From positions 1,240,001 through 1,304,000 of the forward strand of contig NZ_CP139421.1 of assembly GCF_034119865.1 (NCBI RefSeq): a stretch of 64,000 nucleotides of DNA. The letters run 5' to 3'. This stretch comes from Algoriphagus sp. NG3 (GTDB lineage Bacteria; Bacteroidota; Bacteroidia; Cytophagales; Cyclobacteriaceae). The position numbers and the translations under genes are program-made. Positions within the stretch are counted from its first letter, which is position 1. Each line of letters begins with the position of its first letter. Shown in pieces: positions 9,021-18,839 of the stretch. The notes under the pieces were generated by a model. It did not search any database, had not been told where the DNA came from, and saw nothing but the letters and a program-made list of their open reading frames with translations.

Positions 9021-11477
9021 TCCATTTGGAATTGTGCCTGGATTTTTGCAATTCGGTCTTCTATGGATTCAGAACTGATGGAGGTTCTGCTCAGCCTGTC
9101 CACCATGATGGGAAATGAAAATGGGGTAAACTGCACCGGATGTTTCACGATGATTTGTTGACGGTTGATTTTCTGTAGGGCATGGATCATTTTGTCCTCT
9201 TCCATCTGCTGGTCTATCGCTTCTCCATGTGCCTGTTTCAAAAGTAAATTGTCCGGGTCATATTGCTCAAAAACCTGAAAAAGCAGGCTGGAATTAGCCT
9301 GGACATGTTTGAAACTTGCCGGTTTGCCAGGATACCCTTGGAAGATCAGTCCTGCAATACTTGCGATTTCCCTGAATTTCCTGCGCGTCATTTCTGTTTC
9401 ATTGACGCATAACAGTATGTCTTCGCGAAGATTTTTTAGCGTAAAAATATCCTCCTCGAGGATTTCTTCCACATTTACAGCGCTGTCACAAAGAAGTTCA
9501 AATCCATAGTCGTTCATTGCCATACTGAAAGTGACCGGATAGCTGACACTGATTCTATATGCGATCAATGCGCTCATTAATTCATGGATAGCTCTTCCTT
9601 CAAAAGGGTAGAAAAATATATGGTATCCCTGATTACTTTGGTGTGATTCTATCAGGAAAGTTTCCCTGTCTGGGACTATAGAAAGACGGTTTTGTAAATC
9701 CAATATGGGAGCAGCATGCAAGATTTCGTCAGATAGAATGATTCCCTGGTTATATAGTTCTAGAATTTCCCGGATTTTATCAGAAAGCCGTGAGGAAAGT
9801 GACATGCGCGCTCCCATCCAGCTCACCACATTTCTCGTCTTTTTTTCTGAAAGTTTTACCAGGGCTGTGAGACCGTTCACTTTAAGCAATTCCAGGTTTC
9901 TTCCGGTAAAGAAAAACCGGTCTCCGATTTTCATTTTTGAGATGAATGATTCTTCCACCGTACCCAAGTAAGCTCCGTTTTTGAATTTGACCTTGATCAT
10001 AGCTTCAGATACTATCGTTCCCATCGACAATCTATGCTTCATGGCTATTCTTTTGTTTGTAACCCGATATAGTCCGTCTTCTGTCGGGACTACCTTCAAA
10101 AAGTCTTCATAGCTTCCCAGCGAAGCCCCACCTTTAGTGATGAAGTCCATTATCCAAGACATTTCCGCAGTTGATAGATCCTTATAAGAATGGCATTTTT
10201 TCACCACCTCATAGATTGATTTTTCATCAAATCCATCCCCTACGGCTAGGGTCACCAGAAATTGGATCAATACATCATAGGCTAGGATGGGAGGAAACTG
10301 GGATTCCAGTTCCTCTTTTTCAATCGCATCCCGGAGAGCCGCTGCTTCGATCAGTTCCAGGGAATTTGTAGGTACAAAGAATATTTCTGATGGTAGTTCT
10401 GGCTGGTGGGAGGCACGTCCCGCACGCTGCATAAACCGAGATACCCCTTTAGGACTGCCCACTTGTATTACCCGGTCTACGGGGCGAAAATCCACTCCCA
10501 GGTCTAAGCTTGAAGTGCACACTACCAATTTCAGTATTCCCTCATGTAGAGCATTTTCTACCCATCCCCGTACTGACATATCCAGTGAACCGTGGTGCAT
10601 GGCTATCCAACCTGCCCAATCCGGCCTGACTTCAAGAATCTTTTGATACCATATTTCGGTTTGGGAGCGGGTATTGGTGAAGAGAAGTACAGAACCTCCC
10701 GCTTCAATAATGGGGATTACCTGATCTAGCATCCTGATTCCCAGATGACCGTGCCAAGGGTATTTTTCTACTTCCTCCGGTATCACAGAATGCAGTATGA
10801 TCTGTTTTTTGATTGCTGCTTTTATGATGTGTATGGGGAGATTTTCACCGAGTAATGTCCGTGCAGCAGCTTGGAGGTTGCCCATAGTTGCAGAAATAGC
10901 CCACCTTCTGAAGGTGCTGGGACAGATTGATTGGATGTATTCCAGCGCAAGCTGCACTTGTACGCCTCGTTTGTTCCCTACAAGCTCGTGCCATTCATCT
11001 ACCACTATTGCCTGTAAAGATTGGAAAAGATGGGTATGATCCTTTTGGGAGATAAGTACATGCAAGGTTTCAGGAGTAGTGATAAGGCACTCAGGCGGCC
11101 TTCTTTTAATAGCTGCGCGGGTTTTGGCATCGGTGTCTCCATTTCTCACTACCACCTGCCACGGGAGACCTATGGTTTCGCAGACTTCCTGCATGGCTTT
11201 CTGTATATCCTGTGCCAGCGCACGCAGAGGGGTGACCCATATCAGTTGGATTCCGATTTTTTTTTTTAGCCTTCATCCAAGTATCAGGATTGTTTTGGAT
11301 GTATTCCAAAATGACAGGAAACCATAGCGCAAAAGTTTTACCTGATCCGGTAGGGGCATTCAAGAGTCCTGATTTTCCATCTAGATAATCATTCCAAGTC
11401 TGCTCCTGAAAAGGGAAAAGCGTCCAGTTTTTCTGTTTGAAATATGCTAAGCCAATTGCCAGACGCGTATTTTCCAT
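9017..11477 (-). pseudogene. Ligase-associated-type DEXH-box helicase, frame broken by one extra A
   Basis: Two ORFs make one helicase. The N-terminal part (11477 down to about 11268) holds FPFQEQTW and Walker A APTGSGKT (residues 41-48). The C-terminal part (from about 11270 down to 9017) holds ITTPETLHVL, the DEXH box VVDEWHEL, motif III ISATMGN, a second RecA domain with VCTSSLDLGVDF and motif VI QRAGRASHQP, followed by the long Lhr-like C-terminal region. The frames part in an A11 run (11257-11267, minus-strand sense). With 10 A it would read KKIGIQLIWVTPLRALAQDI and give 819 residues, the family's normal size. The family (an Lhr relative) usually sits with an ATP-dependent DNA ligase and a nuclease, but neither is here. 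It may be a sequencing error, a true lesion, or a gene rescued by slippage. Confidence 0.85.
11257..11267 (-). other. A11 homopolymer at helicase frame break
   Basis: Eleven Ts on the plus strand, hence A11 in the message. Removing one base (or adding two) restores a continuous 819-residue helicase. Runs of nine or more A are known sites of RNA-polymerase slippage and also of sequencing error. Confidence 0.85.
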
Positions 11478-11758
11478 AATGGGAAGCTGCCGGTAGTTTT
11501 TCGGTTTAATTACTATTAAACTATTTTTGAGAGAAAAAGATTAGTGGGTTATCCAAATGAATTGATAATTTTAAAGGTAAAGAAACCGATGTGGCTTTTT
11601 TACGTTTGCATAACCAATAATTGATTTCCGATATTGAGCATGAGGAAGGTGATTTAGAGAGTACATCGTCAGGATTCTGAGTACTTACAGATCTGATAGT
11701 GCTTTTCCTTTTTCTTAAATTGATCAATTTTGGAGGTTGTTGAATAAAAATCTTACTG

Positions 11759-12271
11759 ATGAAAAATGTACTCCTTAGTGTTCTTATTCTAATCGGTTTA
11801 GGATCTTGCAGCGAAGACGAACCTGAAATTTATACAGGACAAACACTGGAATATGCCATGTTTAAAGCCAGTGATTTTGACTATAACGGGACATTGACAG
11901 TGAGAGAGATGCGGGATGGAAACCTGCAATTGGATTTACAATTGGAAGGTGAGAGCAATAATTCCGGAATTGCATTTCCTGCACATCTACATCACGGAGA
12001 TTATTCCAATCCAGATGCTCCAATGGCTTTTATGCTGGAGCCCGTAGGTGGTTCGGATCTGAAAAGCACTACTGTGTTGGGGCCTTTGATCAATGGGGAA
12101 AAGCTTTCTTTTCAGGGTATGAAGACTTTTGATGGGCATGTGAAAGTGCATTTGGCGAGTGAAGGTCCTGACTATAAAGTAATATTGGTTGCAGGAGGTG
12201 TAGGTGCCAATCTGCAAGAAACCGCTGCATTTGACGCTGCTCAGATGTCTATTTGTTCACAGGATTTTTAG
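11759..12271 (+). CDS. Lipoprotein with CHRD/superoxide-dismutase-like pattern, function unknown
   Basis: 170 residues. The N-terminus MKNVLLSVLILIGLGSCSEDEP is a lipoprotein signal with lipobox GLGSC (Cys17) followed by acidic residues, as in surface-directed Bacteroidota lipoproteins. The core contains FPAHLHHGDYSNPDAPMAFML, with an HxHH cluster, and a C-terminal HVKVHL. This is reminiscent of CHRD or Cu/Zn-SOD-like beta sandwiches, but the similarity is weak and no full metal site can be claimed. It lies near the lipoprotein/TonB-receptor pair but on the opposite strand, separated from it by the hairpin element at 12292-12430. Confidence 0.65.
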   Translation: MKNVLLSVLILIGLGSCSEDEPEIYTGQTLEYAMFKASDFDYNGTLTVREMRDGNLQLDLQLEGESNNSGIAFPAHLHHGDYSNPDAPMAFMLEPVGGSDLKSTTVLGPLINGEKLSFQGMKTFDGHVKVHLASEGPDYKVILVAGGVGANLQETAAFDAAQMSICSQDF

Positions 12272-12291
12272 AATGAATATCCTGAAAATAC

Positions 12292-12430
12292 AGAAGAGGC
12301 TGTCTCAAAAGTAGGTTTTCTTGTCAGGCTGAGTGAAGTCGCAATGCGCTAATTGAGCCCATTTCGACTTCCTGCCCTCCGGGAGGCGGGCGCTCAATGT
12401 GACATTATGAATTATGAGACAGCCTTTTCT
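12292..12430. repeat. 139-bp inverted-repeat element (REP/MITE-like)
   Basis: Terminal inverted repeats AGAAGAGGCTGTCTCA (12292-12307) and TGAGACAGCCTTTTCT (12415-12430) pair over 16 positions with one G-T wobble. Inside are nested pairs GAAGTCG/CGACTTC (12335-12341 and 12365-12371), ATTGAGC/GCTCAAT and the palindrome CCTCCGGGAGG. It has no ORF. It lies between two convergent genes and ends in T-rich sequence, so it may also act as a terminator. Confidence 0.7.
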
Positions 12431-12448
12431 GTTTGATGTGCACATGTA

Positions 12449-13048
12449 TTATTCGATCACAAGCGGAAAGGTAATGTCCAAATCCGTCTCTCCTCCCGCT
12501 TGCACATAATTGGAGAAATTTGGATTGTCCGCTCCAGTGAAGTTTTTGTCCAAATCATGTCTTAATATGATCCGCATAGTTGCAGTAGCAGCAGCAGGAT
12601 CTTCGTTTACGGTCACGATTCCTTTTAAACCAAGTTTTATCCCGCCCTCATCATCATAGGCATAAGTGAGTACAGGAGTCCCTACAAATGCAGAGCCTAG
12701 AAAATAGAACTGATGTTCATCTGATTCCTCACTGATCTCTTCAGTGATATCCTCGTTTTCAATGGAATTATATAGTTCAATGGTCATCTGATACGTCTTC
12801 CCCTTTTCCAGTATTACAGATTCCACTGTGGGAGTAGCTCCGGTTTCGATCCCTTCAGGATCAGAGGCAGTGAAGTCAAACGCCACACCTACCGGATCAC
12901 TGTTTTCATCCAGTTCCAGAAAGGTAAGCGTGACATCAGTGATCAATTCTCCGTCATTTTCCGGAGTGGGGTCGTCACTACTACAGCCGAGCATAAGGGA
13001 CGAGGCTACTAAAAGAGCCACAAGATAAAATTGATTTTTAGTTTTCAT
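12449..13048 (-). CDS. Lipoprotein linked to TonB-dependent receptor
   Basis: About 199 residues if started at the ATG at 13048 (MKTKNQFYLVALLVASSLMLGC), which gives a standard lipoprotein signal with lipobox LMLGC followed by SSDDPTPEND. An ATG at 13069 would add seven residues and overlap the upstream gene. The mature protein is very acidic with alternating strand-like stretches (LITDVTLTFLEL, TYQMTIELYN, TATMRIILRHDL), suggesting a beta-sandwich. It follows the TonB receptor by 10 bases, so both are one transcript and it probably acts as the receptor's surface or periplasmic partner. No named family is recognised. Confidence 0.75.
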   Translation of the reverse strand: MKTKNQFYLVALLVASSLMLGCSSDDPTPENDGELITDVTLTFLELDENSDPVGVAFDFTASDPEGIETGATPTVESVILEKGKTYQMTIELYNSIENEDITEEISEESDEHQFYFLGSAFVGTPVLTYAYDDEGGIKLGLKGIVTVNEDPAAATATMRIILRHDLDKNFTGADNPNFSNYVQAGGETDLDITFPLVIE

Positions 13049-13058
13049 AAGTAATCGG

Positions 13059-15365
13059 TTAGAATTCATAATTGATTTTTATAAGTGCATTTGTTCCCAT
13101 ATCATAGGTGAAGTATCGGAATCGGTTCATATAGTCTTTATATCTGGTATTGAACAGGTTTTGTATCTGAAGTCCCAGATTTAGCTTGTTTTCTCCCACT
13201 TCAAACTGCCTACTGTAGGAGACGTTAAACAATGCATAAGCTGGTGGAGGAGGTGCTATATCAAAATCAGGATCTCTAGTTTGCTTGGCCACAAGAACAT
13301 TGCTTAAGGTTAATTTGTGTGTCGGGATGTTTATGTCTTTGGCAAAATCATATGAAATTCCCCATTCCATCCTGTTGGCAGGTATAAAAGGGAAGTAACT
13401 GTCATTATCTGTATTTTTAGCATGGACTATAGCGCCCTTCATATATCCGCGCAATTTGCTGGTGAAATCATAGCTCCCGGCGAAATCAAACCCATAAAAG
13501 AATGCATTGGCCTGCAAGTATTCATATACATTGAAAGTCCCTCTAAGGCTTACAAAAACCTCGCCTGTAGGATTGAGAAATATATAATCCCGGATAGGAT
13601 TAAGATAGGCGGTCAGTTCTAGATGAGTTCTACTACCATCATACTGGAGTTCATTCACCCATTTAAGGGATTTCTCTGACTTTAAGTCTGGATTTCCTAA
13701 TTCCACTGCTGCGGCACCATGATGAAGCCCTTCACTAAAGAGCTCATTGACATTTGGAGGGCGCCAGGCAGAGCCTAGATTTGAGTTGAAGGTAATGTCA
13801 GGGCTGATATGATATAATCCACCAAGAAATGCAGAAAAGTTCTGGTAATTTAAATCGGAGGATCTTAGTTCTTGATTGATAAATCTTGCGGTTTGAACAT
13901 TCCTAAAATCATATCGCAATCCTGCCTCTACTTCCAGAGGCCCTTTGGAGTAGTTCTCCATAGCATATATGCCTGCATTTAGCATATCAAAATTTGGAAT
14001 GAGTGGGGTAACTCCCGTGCCGGGTACATTTGAGTTTGCCTGTTGGATGAAATTAACTCCCCATGTCCCACTAAATTCATTCCGATGGGTGTGGTTTACA
14101 TAAATATCTACAGTGTTGGTGTAAAGCTCTAAATCCAGACTGGCTTGCTCATTCATATCCCCACGTCTTTTGTCAAATTCCTGTCGATGATTAAGCTGAA
14201 AACCATATTGTAAATTGATCTTCCAGCTCTCAGAAATATGATAATGAGATTTCAACTTTGCCAGATGATGGGTTACCCGCTGTTTTGGATTGATAATAGT
14301 ATAAGTAAAATCTCCATTTGAAAAAGGCCGCCCATTTTCAATGATTGCCTCTAAATCTGACAGATTTCCGGTATGTGAATCCTTTAAAATCCCCAATTCG
14401 GTATGGAAAAGACTGTAATAGGTTTCCAGCCCAAGCTTAGAGGAACTGTAACCAAGTGAGCCACTGAAATTGAGTTCACTCATGCCTGTGTTTTCTTGAA
14501 AGTATCTGGGAGATCTCACGTTTCCGGATCTTTTGGCTGAACCCTGAATCCGATATCCTAACCCCCTCACTTTATCAGAGCCACCCACATGCACCAGGTT
14601 GATGTTTCCCATTCGCCCGTTTGAACCTGCTATCAGGTTAAGGTTGGTTTTGCTTTCTTTTTTGGTAGGAAGAGGAGCAGGATTCACTAATATTACACCA
14701 CCCATGGCTTCGGGGCCAAACCTAACTGTTTCTGCACCTTTGACCACAGTGATTTCATCTGCCAGAAAAGGGTCGATCTCTGGTGCATGCTCGGCACCCC
14801 ATTGTTGCCCTTCCAGCCGAATACCATTATTCATGATCATGATTCGGTTACTGTGCATTCCATGGATCACAGGTTTTGCTATACTGTTTCCAGTAGAAAA
14901 TGTGGAAACGCCGGAGATTCGTTTTAGGCTCTCTCCAAGATTTTCTCCTCTTGATTCCAGGAGACTCTCTCCATAGAGGGCCGATACAGCGGTGGTAGTC
15001 TGGATGGCATCCCGGTGTCCATGTACATCTACTCCTGTCAGTGACATGCCTTCATCTTCCAGTCTGTAGGTTTTAGTGAAGTTGCTAGCTGTCAAAGTCA
15101 CTGTATCCTTGATAGATTTGTGACCTAAGTATTGAATAGTGATTGTATAGGTTCCCTTACATAGGTTTTTAACAGTAAAGTTGCCATTTTGATCACTCAC
15201 GGCTCCTTCTCCAGCTTCTATTATCCATACATAGGCCGCTTCAATCGGTTCGTTGTTTTCAAGGTGTATGACCTTTCCCCGAATAGAAAGACTGCATTCT
15301 TGGGCCTCGGTACTCAGAGTTAGTAGCAAGAGAACCGATAGTAGGATTCCTGATTTTAAATTCAC
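13059..15365 (-). CDS. TonB-dependent outer membrane receptor
   Basis: 768 residues: signal peptide (1-21, ending STEAQ), carboxypeptidase-like regulatory domain (about 26-105, IRGKVIHLENNEPIEAAYVWI), plug domain (about 120-230), then a 22-strand-type barrel ending in the aromatic ...LIKINYEF. The plug carries HGMHSNRIMIMNNGIRLEG and ends EITVVKGAETVRFGPEAMGG. The plug sequence recalls receptors linked to metal uptake such as ZnuD, but this is weak. The first gene of a two-gene unit with the acidic lipoprotein at 12449-13048. Ligand unknown. Confidence 0.9.
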   Translation of the reverse strand: MNLKSGILLSVLLLLTLSTEAQECSLSIRGKVIHLENNEPIEAAYVWIIEAGEGAVSDQNGNFTVKNLCKGTYTITIQYLGHKSIKDTVTLTASNFTKTYRLEDEGMSLTGVDVHGHRDAIQTTTAVSALYGESLLESRGENLGESLKRISGVSTFSTGNSIAKPVIHGMHSNRIMIMNNGIRLEGQQWGAEHAPEIDPFLADEITVVKGAETVRFGPEAMGGVILVNPAPLPTKKESKTNLNLIAGSNGRMGNINLVHVGGSDKVRGLGYRIQGSAKRSGNVRSPRYFQENTGMSELNFSGSLGYSSSKLGLETYYSLFHTELGILKDSHTGNLSDLEAIIENGRPFSNGDFTYTIINPKQRVTHHLAKLKSHYHISESWKINLQYGFQLNHRQEFDKRRGDMNEQASLDLELYTNTVDIYVNHTHRNEFSGTWGVNFIQQANSNVPGTGVTPLIPNFDMLNAGIYAMENYSKGPLEVEAGLRYDFRNVQTARFINQELRSSDLNYQNFSAFLGGLYHISPDITFNSNLGSAWRPPNVNELFSEGLHHGAAAVELGNPDLKSEKSLKWVNELQYDGSRTHLELTAYLNPIRDYIFLNPTGEVFVSLRGTFNVYEYLQANAFFYGFDFAGSYDFTSKLRGYMKGAIVHAKNTDNDSYFPFIPANRMEWGISYDFAKDINIPTHKLTLSNVLVAKQTRDPDFDIAPPPPAYALFNVSYSRQFEVGENKLNLGLQIQNLFNTRYKDYMNRFRYFTYDMGTNALIKINYEF

Positions 15366-15640
15366 AATGCAAAAATAGGGGGAGTGGGATATTTAAACCA
15401 TAATACTTGAAACAAAGTTGCATAGATGGGATAATTGGTCAATTTTGGTGTGGAATAGATCGATTTCTGACGATGGACTATTCTTGCGGCAGTTGGATGT
15501 TAGCGTGGCAGTGATTTTGTGTTGAGTTTGGTGGCCAAGGTACTTCCCCTTTGTCTTATTTTACCTGATGTGAATGAATGATCCTCGTCATTCTGTGTCA
15601 TCTATACCAATCTGAATTTTCTAATACTTACTTTTATACG

Positions 15641-17008
15641 ATGGAATTTGCCATAGTAGATATTGAGACCACGGGTGGGGCGCCTAAACATGGAGGAATT
15701 ACTGAAATAGCAGTTTTGATTCATGATGGGAAGTCAATTGTAAAAGAATATCAGACTCTCCTTAATCCAGAGCAAGCAATACCGACCTACATCACGGGGC
15801 TAACCGGAATTGACAACTTTATGGTCAGGCATGAGCCTACCTTTGAAGCTATCCATGAAGAACTATGGGAGATGCTGGCTGACCGGGTTTTTGTTGCCCA
15901 TAATGTCAATTTTGATTACGGCTTTCTGAGAGAGGCATTTATGAAAGTGGGTAAGGAACTCAAGACACCTAAGCTGTGTACCGTGCGGCTGAGTCGTAAA
16001 ATCTATCCAGGGATGAGATCTTATAGTCTGGGGAGGCTTTGCGAAAGCCAGCGTATTCCTATCGAGGCAAGGCACCGGGCAATGGGAGATGCTAAGGCTA
16101 CGGCTATTTTGTTTGATCGTATGATAAAAGCTGACTATCAGGTCATCAACCATTCCCTCAAGAAAAACACCGGTGAGGCTTTTTTGCCTCCTAATTTTCC
16201 CCATTCCAGATTCAAGGAAATACCCACTTCCTGTGGCGTCTATTATATGCTGGATGAGCATGGCAAAGCCATCTATGTAGGAAAAGCGATAAATATAAGA
16301 GAGCGGTTTAAGAACCATTTTTCCGGGCAACTACTTCCCAATCTAAAGCAGAAACTAAAGACTGAAGTTTTTGATCTGAAGTGGGAGTTGACGGGGAGCG
16401 AATTCATGGCACTGTTATATGAGGCTTTGGAAATAAAAAGATTGTGGCCTAAATATAATTCAGCTTTGAAACTTCCTAAGCGAACCTTTGGCCTGTTTCA
16501 TTACGAGGATAATTCGGGTTATGGAAGATTTCAGGTGTCTAAGGTGACTAAGTATTTTAAGCCCATAGAGTCTTTTTTCTCTATGGAGGAGGCAAATGCT
16601 TTTTTGAAAACCGGAATTGTGACCTATGGACTGTGTCCCAAGCTATGTGGGCTTAGGAAAATAAATTGTTCCACCGAAGACGAGATGTGTTGTGGAGGAG
16701 CTTGTGGCTTTACTGAGAACCCAAAGGAGTATAACCAGCGGGTAGGAGAGTTCATGGGGAAAATCAAAGAAAGCCAAAAGGAAATCCTGATCAGGCTGGA
16801 AGGAAGAACTCCCGAAGAATCCGCCTATTGCATGTTTGAAAGTGGTATGCTGAGTAAATTTGCTTATGTGGATTCCAAAGCAACTTCTGAAGAGAACATT
16901 CTTGCTTCGCTCAATCCAGTACCTCAGGTACCTGAGACATACTATTTACTGAGGCAATATATTCATCAAATCAAGCCAGAGCAGATTTCAGTACTCGAGC
17001 CCTCTTAA
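15641..17008 (+). CDS. DnaQ-like exonuclease fused to GIY-YIG nuclease
   Basis: 455 residues from the ATG at 15641. The open frame extends upstream to 15578, but MEFAIVDIETTGG is the family start. The N-terminal DEDDh exonuclease domain shows ExoI D7/E9 (DIETTGG), ExoII HNVNFDYGF (D92) and ExoIII HRAMGDAKA (H145, D150). A UvrC/Cho-type GIY-YIG domain follows: GVYYML (199-204), IYVGKA (211-216) and Arg220. The C-terminal part has many Cys residues (CPKLCGLRKINC, DEMCCGGACG), possibly a metal cluster. Fusions like this occur in several phyla and are annotated as Pol III epsilon-like; a repair role is inferred. Confidence 0.9.
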   Translation: MEFAIVDIETTGGAPKHGGITEIAVLIHDGKSIVKEYQTLLNPEQAIPTYITGLTGIDNFMVRHEPTFEAIHEELWEMLADRVFVAHNVNFDYGFLREAFMKVGKELKTPKLCTVRLSRKIYPGMRSYSLGRLCESQRIPIEARHRAMGDAKATAILFDRMIKADYQVINHSLKKNTGEAFLPPNFPHSRFKEIPTSCGVYYMLDEHGKAIYVGKAINIRERFKNHFSGQLLPNLKQKLKTEVFDLKWELTGSEFMALLYEALEIKRLWPKYNSALKLPKRTFGLFHYEDNSGYGRFQVSKVTKYFKPIESFFSMEEANAFLKTGIVTYGLCPKLCGLRKINCSTEDEMCCGGACGFTENPKEYNQRVGEFMGKIKESQKEILIRLEGRTPEESAYCMFESGMLSKFAYVDSKATSEENILASLNPVPQVPETYYLLRQYIHQIKPEQISVLEPS

Positions 17009-17013
17009 TACAG

Positions 17014-17916
17014 TTACAAGTCGTCAGTAGCAAATGTGTCTCCCTGGGTTAAGTCTCCGGTATCAAAACCCTTTTTGAACCATCTCATTCGCTGAGCTGA
17101 GGTTCCGTGCGTAAATGAATCTGGGATTACTCTGCCAGAAATTTGCTTTTGAAGGCGGTCATCACCTATGGCATTTGCAGCATTTAGTGCTTCTTCCAGG
17201 TCGCCCTTTTCCATCCATCCTTTAGATTTTTGGCTGTGATGAGCCCATACCCCTGCCAGAAAATCTGCCTGCAGCTCCAGTCTTACTGAATATTGATTGT
17301 ACTCTTTTTCACTGACTTGGCCTCTTAGTCTGTCCAGCTTCGCAGTGATTCCCATAAGTTTTTGAATATGGTGCCCTACCTCATGGGCGATTACATATGC
17401 CTGTGCAAAGTCACCTGGCGCATTGAGCTTCACTTCCATTTCCTTGAAAAAGCTGAGGTCTATGTAGAGCCTTTCATCACCGGGGCAATAAAATGGTCCG
17501 GTGGCACTAGACGCTGATCCGCATGCAGAAGATACCTGCCCGCTAAAAAGAACCAGCGTTGGCTCTCTGTAGCTTTCCAGTAGTTTATTCCATACATCTT
17601 CCGTGTCTGCCAATATCGTCTCGCTAAAAGCTGCCAGACGATCCTCTTCAGCAGAAGGAGTATAGTTTGACTCGGTAGTAAAGCCTTGACCTCCTCCTCC
17701 TCCAAGGAAGTCTCCTAGGAAGGAGAGTGGATTTGTCCCAGTCACTACAGAAAAGGCAATCACTATCCCAATAATTACAAGACCTGTTTTGGAAAACAGG
17801 ATCTTTATCAGTGAGCCGATCAGTAAGGGACTGAATCCCCCTCCCCGCATTCCGCCACCACGCTGGCCCCGTCTATCCTCTACATTGGAGCTTCGTCTTT
17901 TTCCTTCCCATTTCAT
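17014..17916 (-). CDS. Neutral zinc metallopeptidase (YpfJ/KPN_02809 family)
   Basis: 300 residues. A basic N-terminus rich in Arg and Gly (KRRSSNVEDRRGQRGGGMRGGG) precedes one membrane segment (about 43-59), then a periplasmic domain. The catalytic motif HEVGHHIQ (178-185) carries the two zinc His and the Glu, and FYCPGDERLYIDLSFF is the diagnostic preceding strand. The tail includes SFTHGTSAQRMRWFKKGFDTGD, found across the family. Its physiological substrate is not known. It converges with the exonuclease gene, leaving 5 bases between stops. Confidence 0.9.
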   Translation of the reverse strand: MKWEGKRRSSNVEDRRGQRGGGMRGGGFSPLLIGSLIKILFSKTGLVIIGIVIAFSVVTGTNPLSFLGDFLGGGGGQGFTTESNYTPSAEEDRLAAFSETILADTEDVWNKLLESYREPTLVLFSGQVSSACGSASSATGPFYCPGDERLYIDLSFFKEMEVKLNAPGDFAQAYVIAHEVGHHIQKLMGITAKLDRLRGQVSEKEYNQYSVRLELQADFLAGVWAHHSQKSKGWMEKGDLEEALNAANAIGDDRLQKQISGRVIPDSFTHGTSAQRMRWFKKGFDTGDLTQGDTFATDDL

Positions 17917-18013
17917 AGATCAAAAGGTTATATTTTGTTTAAAATTAACCAAATTGGACAATTAGATTGTGGCATCAATCTATATCAAAGAAATTTTAAA
18001 CAACCCAAAACCT

Positions 18014-18787
18014 ATGAATTATACCATTTTCAAACGGCTCACTTTATCCTTGGCATTGATAGCATCATTTACTGTGGCTTATGGCCAGACTGGACTAGGG
18101 ACTAAACCTGTAAAGGGAGCAAAATTATATCTGGATGGAAGCAAAAAATCCCTGGAGAAAAACTGGGAGTATTGGGAGGGGCCTAGGTTCAAAGCTGAAA
18201 TGCCCATTAAATGGCAGGAAGTGACCGATCCGGTAGATGGGGGCAAGGCCATCAGTAGTAATGACCCTGCGGCTGCCGGAGGATTGTATGGTGCTGCAGA
18301 TATAGTGACCAAGGATAAATTCAGGGACTTCCATGCGCATGTTGAATTTTTCATCAAAAATGAGGGAGGCAATTCAGGTGTTTACTTACAGAATAGGTAT
18401 GAGGTTCAGATTCTCGATGGCGACTATGGTGACCACGGAATGGCTGCACTGATCAACGAGCATATCCCCAGCTCTGAGGAATATCTTGGTATAGGCACCT
18501 GGAATGCCTACGATATTGTGTTTAAAGCTGCCCGGTTTGAAAATGGGAAGCTGGTGGCTAAGCCAAGAGCGACTGTGTATTTCAATGGGGTGAAAATCCA
18601 TGAGGACAAGGAAATTCAGCAAGTATGGGGTGGACCAAACTCTGGTCTTGATGGAGGGAATGACGGGGGTAAAGGGATCACGGATACTCCTGGCGGATTA
18701 AAATTGCAGGCAGAAGGCCATGATGTGTTTTATAGAAATATCTGGATAAAAAAGCTTGACCTTGAGGGGAAGTCCACAGACTTTTGA
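18014..18787 (+). CDS. DUF1080 (3-keto-disaccharide hydrolase family) secreted protein
   Basis: 257 residues from ATG 18014. An in-frame start at 17969 would put 15 unlikely residues before the signal peptide. The signal peptide is MNYTIFKRLTLSLALIASFT..YGQ. The mature part is one concanavalin-like beta-sandwich with the DUF1080 hallmarks: ITKDKFRDFHAHVEF-like strand, NSGVYLQNRYEVQILD and a GG-rich loop near the end. Family members include 3-keto-disaccharide hydrolases and many uncharacterised glycan-binding or hydrolysing proteins; the substrate cannot be inferred. It is followed by a strong terminator. Confidence 0.88.
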   Translation: MNYTIFKRLTLSLALIASFTVAYGQTGLGTKPVKGAKLYLDGSKKSLEKNWEYWEGPRFKAEMPIKWQEVTDPVDGGKAISSNDPAAAGGLYGAADIVTKDKFRDFHAHVEFFIKNEGGNSGVYLQNRYEVQILDGDYGDHGMAALINEHIPSSEEYLGIGTWNAYDIVFKAARFENGKLVAKPRATVYFNGVKIHEDKEIQQVWGGPNSGLDGGNDGGKGITDTPGGLKLQAEGHDVFYRNIWIKKLDLEGKSTDF

Positions 18788-18803
18788 TGTTGATACTCAC
18801 TGA

Positions 18804-18839
18804 AAAAAGCCCTGATCTTTACCAAGTTCAGGGCTTTTT
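18804..18839 (+). terminator. Intrinsic terminator after DUF1080 gene
   Basis: A perfect 12-bp stem AAAAAGCCCTGA (18804-18815) / TCAGGGCTTTTT (18828-18839) with a 12-base loop and a terminal T run. Confidence 0.9.

Noticed and set aside
11521..11727. 68-codon minus-strand ORF upstream of the helicase
   Set aside because: No conserved pattern; lies in an AT-rich promoter region.
15863..16330. 155-codon minus-strand ORF inside the exonuclease/GIY-YIG gene
   Set aside because: A shadow of a well-supported coding frame with no family features.
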